Source of the DNA: Panorpa germanica
Taxonomy: Eukaryota > Arthropoda > Insecta > Mecoptera > Panorpidae
DNA: 64,000 nt
NCBI GenBank assembly: GCA_963678705.1
Contig: OY783214.1
Coordinates: 15,934,001 to 15,998,000, forward strand
Reading direction: 5' to 3'
Both the position numbers and the translations under genes were made by a program. Positions 49,560 to 61,452 of this stretch are shown here, piece by piece (within the stretch, counting starts at the first letter, position 1; each line of letters begins with the position of its first letter). The notes below the pieces were generated by a model, which was given only the letters and a program-made list of their open reading frames with translations, was not told the DNA's origin and did not search any database.

Positions 49560-49790
49560 GAGCTCTTTGGGCTATGAATACTTCCAGTACATCGGCAGAG
49601 GAACAGAAGCGCCCATTCATCAGAGATGTGTGATTCGGGATTTATGGACCACAGAACTTTTGTCATACGTGGAACACGGGAGTTCGATTTGGGAGATCTT
49701 TCGACACGTTCATATTCAACATAATCGATTGGAATTGATTAGAAATAAATAATTGTTATATAACTGTTAACTTTTAATTGATAGAACGGT
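49560..49790 (+). repeat. Unclassified repeat D, copy 3 (longest open frame)
   Basis: Contains an open frame ending GTEAPIHQRCVIRDLWTTEL then LSYVEHGSSIWEIFRHVHIQ and the common repeat end attgacttttaattgaga-like (here ttaacttttaattgatagaa). Matches copy 2 over its length. Probably the 3' portion of a transposable element of unknown class. Confidence 0.55.
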
Positions 49791-50690
49791 AATATTTTCT
49801 TAATTTAACTAAGCTCAAAGTAATTTCTCTTAGGGATATTATCTGTTATATTCATGCAAAACAACAACACATGCGTAATACATATGCAGTTCTAATAATT
49901 AGTTAAACATCTGCTCTCGAATATAAACAAAGAAGGTAATACGAATGACCAAATATTTGTGTTTACTATACGAATATATTATTACGCAGATTTCAATCTT
50001 TTCGAAGAAGTATCGCGTGATATTTTGTGAAAATAGTTATGGCAATAAATTTAGTGATAAACAACTTATTTATCATCTTCGCTAAAACGATTTAAGTGGA
50101 TGACCAATGTAAACAGAAGTGTCCACGGGATATAGATTACCAATGTTGATGCAATATGTATTTACTCTCGAATCGATTTGCGGAAGACGACCCCCCACAC
50201 CATCGCGTCGCTAAATCAAAACAAATCACTCCACATAAGTCTACGTCGCAGACTAGATATTGTTATTTTATGTTTACGGCGAACAGGGAAACAATTTGGA
50301 TGTTTACGTTAGGAGTTTGTTGTGATCCAACTTATTAGATGATATTTGGATGACTAATGTTATCTATTCTGGATAACAAAATACAGGTGTTTAATCTAAT
50401 GAGAGACACAACGTAAATAAAGAAATTCCAAGAATTATTGAATATCTAAAAACAAATTTGGCAGGTTTGTAGTATAATGGCTATCTCAAAATAATATTGG
50501 ATATTTTATGCGCAGTTGAATCGAGTTATCAACATATCGTTTTTCACACGGAAAATCAAATGTATTTATAGTAGGCACGTAGACCAATACTTAACGCAAC
50601 GGGAGCCCAGATTTAATAACTTTTTATGAATTCAGGAAAATAGCTCTGATATTTACGATAATTATTATCCTTATACCTTTCCAAATAAAT
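49791..50690. other. Gene-free stretch
   Basis: AT-rich; a GC-richer patch at about 50175-50260 has an open frame without gene signals. Confidence 0.35.
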
Positions 50691-50906
50691 ATGATGACAG
50701 AATTGCGGTTTTCCTTATTTGGGGGTCCAGATACAAGAAAGTCCTTTGCCCCTTTCCCTTCTTATATAAAATTAGAAAAACGAAAATTCTGTGGTACAAG
50801 ATACAGAGTTACCTGTCCTAAATTGGTAAAGAAAATGAAGAAAACTCTCCAGAATTCTAGAAGTGAAAATCAAAACGACTATAAAGACTTTTTAAACCAA
50901 TGTTAA
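50691..50906 (+). other. Open frame of doubtful status (71 residues)
   Basis: Reads MMTELRFSLFGGPDTRKSFA then PFPSYIKLEKRKFCGTRYRV and a Lys/Gln-rich tail. Composition is plausible for protein, but no splice sites, promoter or family support it. Confidence 0.2.
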
Positions 50907-51386
50907 TGTTTGTCTGCATTAAAAATAGATCTGGCAGGTTGACAATTCTCCGTACCTCGTACACGAATATTACTACAAGATCGTAAATTTATAAGAAATA
51001 TCGTTTAGACTAAGGCCACATCTTTAGACCACATGATATTGACTAAAGATTACTATTAATAGATAACATAATATCCTTGTTTTATTTATAAATATTATCT
51101 CTATGTCAGATCAATTATTTATAAAATATATTGTAATCTGTTGAGCATATGTCCGTCCGACTCAGATAGTTCAAAGTATTCGAAATAAATTTCAAAGATA
51201 ACTAATACATACAAAGTTTTATGTAAAATAATTTGAGATATTGCATCAAAAAACTATGAATAAATATACGAGAAAATTGCGCCATTGTAATGGGAGTAAC
51301 TACACATTATATTGAAAACAATAAATGTAAAGAAAATGTTAAAATTAATGTAAGTAAATTCCGCAGTATAAATTAAGTCAAGGAAA

Positions 51387-51600
51387 TAGGGAGATCAGGA
51401 TGTCGCAAGGTTTAGTCTGGGGAATGAAGAGAAAGACGAAAGAAGTACCTATTGGGGATGGAGGAAAAGGTATGCAGGATATACCGAGAAGAGGAAAAGG
51501 TTGGAGCAAGGTTGAGAAGGAAGTAATGGATGTAGAACAAAGTAAGACAAGGGATAAAAATGAATAGGGAAGAAACGCAAGGAAAGCAACAGTATAAATG
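51387..51600 (+). pseudogene. LINE ORF2 fragment (family L2), ARF-x-GNE part
   Basis: This purine-rich stretch decodes on the plus strand as DVARFSLGNEEKDERSTYWG then WRKRYAGYTEKRKRLEQG and a stop. It matches the ARFRLGNE...YW...C..C pattern that follows the RIAR segment in insect LINE ORF2 C-termini, with the zinc-binding cysteines lost. It is the next part of the domain seen at 47285-47470, but on the other strand. A 55-codon frame in another phase (51400-51567) is a shadow. Confidence 0.6.
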
Positions 51601-51604
51601 AAAT

Positions 51605-51683
51605 AAATTAATTCAATTGGAATTGATTATTAATAAATGAATGTTATAAAATTATTGACTTTTGATTGAGAGAACCCTAGACG
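51605..51683 (+). repeat. Unclassified repeat D, copy 4 (end only)
   Basis: Only the terminal block (caattggaattgattattaa ... gattgagagaaccctag) is present, directly after the LINE fragment. Confidence 0.6.
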
Positions 51684-54600
51684 CATTTTAATTACATCAG
51701 AGATATAACATTTACTTAATGGATTCGTTTGAACGTATCACGTACGCTACATACTCGTAAACATTGCTTTCATGCTGCTAACCCATCTCTTTTAAATTGT
51801 GTTCTTCCTTGAATTGTTCCTATTTATGTTTCTAAACATAATCAAATGTTTATTATCGCCATGCAATGTGCGTATTTGATTTGCCGTGTTATTTAGACAT
51901 AATTAGCAACTGCGATTCCCTTCCAAGGTTTATTGTTAACACAAAACATCTTTGTTTATATCAGCTCTGTCGTTAACACCTTGGCAAACGTTACCGCGTC
52001 AGATAATGATGATTTTTTATTAGTAAAAGTTATAAAAGTGTTGGTTTGTTTTTCAAAAACATCATGGTACTGTTTTATAGGCTTAATTTTAATTATATAT
52101 ACAAACAGTTTAATCTGTATAAAAGTAACGCATTATACGCCTAGGCCTGGGCCCCTGTGGTACTGTCAGGGACCATACGAACCTTGTCATTATAGAAAAT
52201 GATAAGCATGTACACTGACAGTTTAAGCACAATCTTGTCAAAGGTTTGACGTGCCAAAATGTGATTGTCAAACTGTCAATTTGTAAAATACTGAAAAGGA
52301 TAGTTAAAAATGGGTTTCTATGCTTCATTCCTATTGCTGATCCTTTTATCGATTTATTGCTTTAGAAATGATGTTTAGAGAAACACATGTTAAGAAAACG
52401 ACTTCTATACAGAAGTTTTAAAATTCCGTTATATAGAAATTTGATTCCCGTGCAGTGAAACCTAATGAACAGATGACTTGAATCTATCGCACTAATTACA
52501 TCCTCGTCTTTGTAAAGAGCAACCATATTTTCTTTGGAAAAAGACAAAACTATCTTTACAAACTAACTATAAAATAAACTGAAGAGTTATGCCTACATGC
52601 AGCCGTTGGGACAAGTTTTATTTATAGTTTTAAGACATTTTTATAATTATTATAAAGCAGATCTTAGTGCCTTAGTTTCTAGCTAAGTATTTTACTCCTT
52701 TTTTTATTTAACTAGGTGTTTAAGAGTATGGACCTACTATTGTATAAAAGAAAATACACGGAAGTTAATTTAAAATAAAAATAAATTGTAAATAATAAAT
52801 TATATAAAAAATGAACGCACACAAAATTGTTATTGCTATTAAAAAGTAATCAAGCCAAATCATTGCGCATAATTACTACATATGTAGGTGCGCCTGAACA
52901 AAGTACAGGGCCAAGGATTATCTAAAGAATAACGCAGTTGTTTCAAATTGTTGAAGGTTTTAGACCAAGCCATAATACTATACATAATACATAATGCTAT
53001 ATGATACAGGAATCTATATTATCTAATATACTATATTTTTATTACATGCACAATAATTATTTTTATGATGCATTTTAAGATATGATCTGTAAAATTTAAA
53101 ATATAAAAAAATTAATAACCAACATGACTATAAATTGTTTAAATATATTATCTATATTAAAATAACGTAAAACTTAATATTTAATTATCTTCAAATCATT
53201 TATACGACGTGAACTTTTCCATGCAATAAAAGTTAAAGTACAGCAATTAAAAGTAGTGAAATAAAAGAAACTGAATGTATACAGTTGGTTGGCATGGCAA
53301 CATCATAAAACATAAAATATGACATACTCGTATGTCGATGACCATGTCAACAAAGTCAGTTAAGCTACAAAAAAACAAAAACAATTTTCAATTACACTAC
53401 CATAATTACGCTAATTCACGTATTTGTAAATTAAATAAATACTTACATATATGTACATATGTTTAGTCGTATTAGATAAAGTTATTAGGTCAACAGAAGA
53501 TTGACCCACTATGAGCAAACAAGAACTTGGTTGGCATCAAATCGCATCACGGAATTTGTATACAGCGACATTTTTAGGTGTATTATTTCTTACAATAGAA
53601 TTTTTTTGCAAGAGTATTACAAGTTTACAACGTTAAAACACAGAGAAAAAAATAGTGGAGCGAGATTCTAAACTAATCCCATCTTCTTAATTCATTCACA
53701 ATTTCTATTAGTACCTTGCGCGATAGCACCGCCAATTAATAATTAAAGGAAACTTTTTTGACATTATATTCGTAGCAATTAATACAGGTTAATGCGATTT
53801 AGTTATAAGAAAATTCAATTTTGTTTTCAGGAGTGTGGTGTCATGGCGTTATATATGTGCAGTACAACGCTGTCTAATAAGTTTATGATCAGATATATAT
53901 ATATATATACATAATCAGTTTAACTTCATATTAACCAAACCCAGAAAATTAACTCTATCGGGGTCGAACTTGAAGACACTACAGTCAGCAGTATTTTTGA
54001 ATTCACTGGAATCAGTTTTATTCCCTAACAATGAAATCCGCATGGTCCTTTAAGTCATTTATGTCAAATATGAAAGGTAACACAGATGTTTTAACGGACA
54101 GTCCTGCAAATAATTAAATTGTTGCCAATTTTAATTATACCATTGCAAAATGATCTTTAAATGTTATTGTGTTCCATTAAATAGTGTCCATTTTGCGTTA
54201 AATTAAAATTTAGGACAATTGACTTCAGTTTAGTCGATTTGATTTGCAGTGAAATTGTAAAAAATATGTTGTTTGTTAATGTATAAAATGTAATTAATAA
54301 TCTTTTCAAAATAATAAGGAACCATATTTAAAAAGAGAATAGGAAAATGTGCAATCTAGTATTGGATTTTCACGCATCACGAAAAGAAAAGACCCCAGGT
54401 CTTTGGATGTAATAATACACTTACATGAAATAAGAATATAAATTACGCTGTATTCAAATAGACGTACAATTAGCATAGTCTGATAACTCAGTCTCGTCCT
54501 AATAAGAGACATATGGTGGGTCATAAAGCGTTGCTATGCAAAACGGGCATCTCTAACTCAGCTGAAGCAAACAATTACCATAGCGTAATGAAACAAGCAT

Positions 54601-57492
54601 CAGTACGCTGAGAGACTGTGGTTATGAACGATAACAATTATGCAGCTGTTGCCACCTACCGTGGACCACAGGTACTGATAAAAGATTACAAATGCTGTTT
54701 GTGGGTGGCTTCGAGTACGACGAAGCTTTGAATAAATGCATTCAGTTATGTAATATGAATACTCGTTTCGTTTATTATTATGGTTTCGAATGCTTGAGGA
54801 GAATATGATATCTACTAAAAAGGCATTACGCGTGTGAAATTATTTTATCGAGATTTTAATTGTTTGCTTTTATTAAATAATGATAATAAGAAATATTTGA
54901 CTTTAGATTACGATGCTATTTTATTGCATGTGCACCTGTGTTGTTCTGAAGGTAAATAGTGCATTCACTTGTATTCAGTCAAATGCGTAATATCTTTATT
55001 TTGAAAATGTATAATAGTCGAATTACATTTGTGTAATGTTACACAAGTGATTTTAATAAACTGTCTTTACAATTTTCCTAAGCTAGACGAAACGTTTTTG
55101 AACTACCATAGAAAATTCTATATCAAACGTATAAGAATACAAACATATTAATTAATTTAACTAATAAATTATAAGCAAATAAATTAATTGAAGCATCATA
55201 AATTAAACGATTGTTATTAAAAATTCATAAATCAACTACGTACTAACAAAATAATTATTTGCATAACTGCGTTCACCAATAAAATTAATTATAACTTATT
55301 TTTTATCACGTCGCTTGTTTTTGTTTTTAAATAATTATTATTAGCGGAATGGCTTGTGTTGGCACGTTTTAAAATTAGCCGATAAGCAAAGCTAATTACA
55401 GAATTGTGTATGCACGTGTTGAATTTTATAGTAAAAAAAATTATGGAAATTCGTAACAGCCGTTCATAACATTCGTACATGTCCTCTAATGATCCCACAC
55501 CCTATAGCTATGCAGAATGTGTCTTGAAAAGAAATTTGTAAAAGATAATGTACTCGCATAAACAAAGTTAAAAATGTATTAAAACAAATTCGTTAAATTC
55601 AAAACTAAAAGTAATGTGATGTAAAATTAGTATACTGTATATTCAAGCATAAAAAATTGTATGTTTTTTAAATTCGAGAATTTACATAAACCATAAATTA
55701 AATTTAAATGTCTCCTATTCCAATCATGAACCAATTTAAAATTCAACGCTCCAAAAACTCCAGTGAATCATGTTGTCAAAACTATCCCATTATCCATGAT
55801 GTTACAAATATATTAAGCACGGCTTCAGTTTCCGTTCTAGGTTCGACCAGAGACATTCAATCTAGATCTGGGCAGACATTATGGCGGACTTGCGGAGGGT
55901 GGGGAAAGGAACACAGCTGTGAAGTGGGCCGCATCTAATTTGATTCGTTTGATAAATTAAAACAAGTTTCACTAAAACACATTTATATTATAGGTTATGT
56001 CAGATTATTTATGCATTTTATTTCCCAACGACGTCTCTGACGTCAGAACATAAAAAATATGTTTGTATATTTTATTTTATATATATAAGATGTTGTAAAA
56101 ATAACTAAAATAGATTTTTATACAACTAGTAAATTTTGAAATTAAGATCAAAGCTGGTTTATTTTTTATGATTATTTATAATAATTTTTCATTTTATATT
56201 AATTACATATTGATTGTATTTGTTTCGTTTAAGTGTTCGTTTATTCAACTCTCGCTTAAACTGCAGTTACAATGTACCTGTACTAGTGGGACACAAAAAA
56301 CAAAGTTATATAAAAGTTCTTGGTATATATTAATTCATTCAAGAACACTTTTACTAAAAGTTAGGTTAGAAATCGCAAGCATTTTCATGTGCAAAACGAG
56401 ACCAGAACTTACGCGATCCTGGCGAACTAAAATCAAACCATGCAACCTAAATCCCATTAAGAGCGTCACTTTGAACCTCCCCTTTGCCAGACAGCTTTGC
56501 TTGTACAGGATCATGTTTTTCAACTAAAATAAGACATTAAAAATAAAGTATTTTAAAAAACAATTTATAATAATTGTATTTATATATAATTTATGGTGAT
56601 TTCATTATGTTTCATTAACCCAATTTATAACATTACGTATGAAATATTACTTCAATAAATTACAAAAGTGAATTAATTTTATTAATAGGTTAAATTTTAT
56701 TGGTAAAAAAGAATTTCCTCATTTAAAACATCTGGTGAATATGAAGACGATGAAGATAAATACTAAATTAAAGGAAACTGACCTGTGTCACATGCATGAA
56801 GACATGACGTACATAAAATTTCTGAAAATCATTGCATGAAAACAGAGTAGAAAATAAAACAATAACGTATTTTTACGAATAATTGCTAAAAGCATAAAAA
56901 CAACGATTTATTTTTACAAATAGAGGAGCACAGTTGGCACTCATATCAGCGCGGACGTATGAGGTTAACCAAGAAGCAGACTTAATTATCTTTTCACATG
57001 TTTAAATGTTTTTTATTTTTTTAGAACACGGAAAATGTTTTTACAATTTTTTCCGAGTATTCAGGTTTGTTAATACGATATGTCTCGCTTTCTATGTTAC
57101 TAAATCATGAGTTGAGATTTCGGAGATGTTAGAAGTTGAAAATTGCAAATTGCTTGCATCAAACGCATTTGATATATTGAATAAAACGTAGAAGATAAGG
57201 GAAGCGAGTGGGAATGTGTATGCAGGGACAGCTACGATTGTAGTATTATCTGTATGGTTGAGGTTACTTCAAAAGCAACCCTTGCAATGCATGGTGACCT
57301 TCCTTCCTCCATTCCTTATGCCACTTATTCGGTAACATTATTTAACAATGTTTACTTTTTATTGTTCAACATATACAATAAGCAAAACGATGAATTCGGG
57401 ATGGCACAAACTGTATTAATTTTTGTGATAGTGTGAACTTATAATTAAAAAATCAGTGGAATCTTAGATAGACAGCTTTAATAATAAATATA
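51684..57492. other. Long gene-poor stretch
   Basis: AT-rich, 5.8 kb. No supported gene or complete element. Notable only for a GC-rich word at 52140-52160 (aggcctgggcccctg), a (TA)n tract at 53893-53910, and GC-richer islands at 55800-55935 and 56395-56515. Their open frames lack splice or promoter support. It could be a long intron. Confidence 0.35.
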
Positions 57493-57627
57493 GGGTCTTC
57501 TTTCAATAAGAGTGCCACATTTTGAGTATCATCTTATATAAAACAAATACCACGTATATCCATATAAGTTGTATCAAGGTGTTTTATATGAGATGATACT
57601 AAATGTGGCACTCTTATTGAAAGACCC
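57493..57627. mobile_element. Hairpin MITE (135 bp) with ~50-bp inverted repeats
   Basis: Left end GGGTCTTCTTTCAATAAGAG and right end ctcttattgaaagaccc. Inverted similarity continues inward for about 50 bases with few mismatches, so the whole element can fold into one hairpin. No clear target duplication. A lone related end (ggtctttcgataagagtggg) is at about 58410-58440. Confidence 0.82.
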
Positions 57628-60600
57628 ATTTTGTAATTTTTAACGAAGTCTTTTACAAATAGACGATTACGTAATGACCAATTTCTGACAAAATAATGAC
57701 TTATGACCGTAATTACGGAATGGGGTAAAACTTTAAGGTTCACATTTTCCGTGAAATTATAAAAAGCAAATCCGTCTTTAATAAACCTCAATGTGGCAGT
57801 ATGTCAAACATTTTAGATATGATATAACCCACAAATGATTTGGTAATATTTAAAAAAAAATATAGTCGGTAATATTAAACCAAACCCCGTCTCCAGACGG
57901 ATAGCTTGGTTAAGATTGCAAAACCACGAACAGAAAAACATAAAATTTTCTTCGAAATCTTCTAAAATCATCTATTTCTATTATATTTTAGTATCAATCA
58001 CTTAAAACCTTTGCCAAAGTGCCATGTTGTCAGACTGTTGTCAGTTTTGTTTTTATTTGTTGGCTTCAGTGTTATTTAGTTCATCTTAATGACGTCAATA
58101 GATGGTGGCGTGTCTCAACGTAATAAAAAATGGTGACGTATTTCACGTAGTCACACTAAAAGCATCACCACAGGCTTTGGCTGTAGCATCTACCATGTAC
58201 CATTGGCAACACATTATAACGTTCTATATATACGATAGTTGAAAGGTCATATCACAGCTCAGGCCTTCTACGCGGTTATAAATAAGTTTAAAGTGCTCTA
58301 GCAGGGTGAGCGTTTTAATATATTGAGATTATTTTTAGATATCGATTGAACCGAATGTGCGTCCAATGTAATGATATTTAAAAAAGGAATCGGAACTTGA
58401 TAACGCGATAATGGTGGTCTTTCGATAAGAGTGGGCGATTAGAGAATATAAGTAAAGTCGTACGAGTATATTGATTTGTGCCCTCGGTATATGTCAGTAA
58501 ATACATTACTTACTAGCATTAATAAAACTGTGTCATATCGATATTGAAACAAACTTATGTATAACAAAGCCGCTGAAAAAAAAAGCATAAGAAATTCCAT
58601 TATGAGTCTCTTTTGTTCTAATTTAATCAGACTTAGTATTATTCCATTGTCAAAGCCACATTATATTTATTTATGTTAAAAGATAGCCTTATGTATGACA
58701 ACATTTCTTCAAGAAAAATAAGCAATTAAGGTTGCTTCGTGCTATAATAAGCCTCAATGATAGAATACTATTTTTTGTATACAATTAGAAAGGATATCGT
58801 TAGCTAAGTATTCTGAAAATTTGAAGTTGATTAATCGTTTCGAATTCGAGATAAATTTTATCAAAGTTCGAATCATTTGTCATGACCTTAAATACCTTAA
58901 ACACCAATCCGAACATCGAGGCGCTCTACTTTAAATTTCGTATGCACTATCTCAAATTCGATTTTAACTCTAGCTCTGAACGTTATGTCTACTAAACTAC
59001 TTTTTCGCAGTGCAGCCTTAGCCTAAGAAAAAGGTATCTAAAGTATTTTTTTGATCGATTCTCTTTTACTGCACAATAATGGAGTCGTACTGGGCACACT
59101 TACGTACTTATAATTACACCATTTCACGTAACTAAGGACGCGGAAGTTTCCATGTCGCTTTGCCAAACAACTTTTTATTGGCCGCGAGTTGAAGCAATTA
59201 TGCCTTGCAGAAATGTTAATAGAGATTTCACAATTGCTATTTTAATCTTTTAATGATCGTATATTATACACTTACATATATTATTAAGAATACTCATAGT
59301 CATAATCGAATTTTGACTCTCTCTCTCTCTATCATCTGATCATTTATTTTATTGGATATTAAAAAAAAATCTAAACATTATTTTTAAATTAAATTTCGTT
59401 TTTATTATAGTGATTTAGGTTAGTGCCAAAAATTCGATCAAATCAACAGTTGTTCATTCTTTGGATGATTGGTATTCTTGAATTAGATGTCACTAAGGTT
59501 TACGGGGAGAGAGGGGAAGTTATACATTTATAACGTGTTGCTAACCGTAGAAATTTAAAGTTAGTTAAATTTGATTATCATGTTACATTAACTTTGCTTC
59601 TAAATTTTGAATGAGTTTGTGAGCTCTAATTTCCGGGGTTTTTTTTCTAAATTTCGCATTGCGATATACCTCAATAACAAGCTATAAAAGGACGATGGAT
59701 GGTTAATATGACCTAGCAGTTGAAATCGCTGCAAAACAATAAAGATCCTTATGATTGCATCATTAATTAAAAATAATAAAACATCTGAAAGTTTGAAAGG
59801 CAGATTAATCAGTAATCATAACAATTTTAAAACAAATGAAGAATTCGATGTAATGATTCTTTAGATATTAAATGTGAATAACAATACTTTCCCGACAACT
59901 CGTCAGATTACATCTGAGACTCTGACTAGACGCAAAAAGCGTCTATCCGTGCGTCCGTGAATCATTTTTCTTTGTATGATGTGAAATACGAATACGAATA
60001 GTAGACTCACTGATAAAAATAAAACCATTAGTCTCTCATTCACACGTGTCTAGACATCAAAATCACGTGCAAAATTTTAATAAAAACAATTCTAGACGAT
60101 GGATGCGATTTCTTTAGAAGCAAACCCTATGTAATGACGCTAATAAAAGCGTCGGGACGGAAATTCCCGCCATCCAATGGTATATTTATAACACATCAAG
60201 TATTATCTGGTTTATGATATATGAAGGTCTATCTCAGGGGTTAGCAACTTATTTCTTACTACAATTTCAGTTAATGACATGGTTGATCGTTACATACGCT
60301 TCTTTTTTCAAATGAAGCAAAATTCTCAAGCTTAAATTACACCTTGAAATCAAGGCCAATAACAGAGCATGTTTTTAAAAAAGATTTGAACGATCGAGGT
60401 TATTTTATTTACTTTTCTAAATGCTATAAACTGCGCAGCTTTTTTTAATTTTAAAAGTTTTTACGACTTCAAAAGGGTCTAGTATTTTTTTTTTAAATAA
60501 GACAGATGCTTGGAACTTTGGGTACGCAAGCGTTAACTAGAAGACCTAAGAGGAAGAAACCCTTCGAACTACAATGACAATTATAAAAGTAGTGTAAAAA

Positions 60601-60667
60601 CAAAACTATGAATAGTGTAAATTAATGAGATGGCAATGGACGATCCTTAATATCGTATATTAGCACG
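57628..60667. other. Gene-poor stretch
   Basis: Contains the lone MITE end near 58410, a short (CT)n tract near 59317 and a small hairpin (gacgctaataaaagcgtc, about 60137). No supported gene. Confidence 0.35.
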
Positions 60668-61452
60668 TCTCTCAATAAGTTCGTAGGATGAGATACAGAT
60701 GGCGCATGATAATTCTATCTTAAGACAAACCTATCGTGTCTGCAGTATGCAGCTATTGTAATAGATTAGAAAGCATGTTGTAGCCAAAATGTTTGAAACC
60801 GCTGTATAAAAGACACATCGAATCTGATATTAAAAATATCTATATTCAATATGTTATAGCCTCAGGTCTGATTGTGAGTAATAGTATTCATGACTAATGG
60901 AAACTGGAGAAATTGACACAGATGTTATTTATTATAGCTTTTCCTTTCCGTGACCTAAAATCATCTTCTGTTCACGTGGCCACGTCTTCGTGGCCTATTC
61001 TTTGACTCATCAAATAAACACATTATCTGATTCAGCGATCTGAATAGGTATTTCCAGATTGGAGCAATTTCAACATTGTATTGATTCTTCTTTGTCTCTT
61101 TTTATTTTATATATATCATATATTTTTATTTTAATAGCATACCACAACATAGCTTTATAACTGATACATTTTTAGATAATACCAACGATCCGAGTCCAAA
61201 TATCACTTTTTAAGCCTTTGCTTTGCTTGAACATATTTTTTCCATTAGAAAGCAATGCTTTATCAACATACGAAATTGTTTTGAAAATTACAAAAGTAGC
61301 GTCACTAAAATCACTGTATTTTGTAAACTAATGGTCGCCATGTCATGAAACTTTGCCACATATCGTTTGAAGATTGGTACTACTTAATAATCATATGAAT
61401 TCATCAATAGTGGCGCTATTTATATGTTATCCTACCAACTTATACACAACTA
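60668..61452. mobile_element. Mariner-like remnant (~785 bp)
   Basis: The left end contains AATAAGTTCGTAGGATGAGA then tacagatggcgc. The complement of the right end reads GTATAAGTTGGTAGGATAAC then atataaatagcgcc. This gives imperfect inverted repeats of about 37 bp. The interior has no transposase frame. The exact boundaries and a TA duplication could not be fixed. Confidence 0.55.

Noticed and set aside
51400-51567. Purine-rich 55-codon frame starting MSQGLVWGMKRKTK
   Set aside because: The neighbouring frame gives the LINE ARF-x-GNE pattern, so this frame is a shadow of a decayed LINE.
56168-56527. Plus-strand 119-residue frame and its 62-residue antisense frame
   Set aside because: The first half is low-complexity AT-rich translation. 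The GC-richer second half is open on both strands, and no start, splice or family evidence was found. A SINE-like repeat remains possible.
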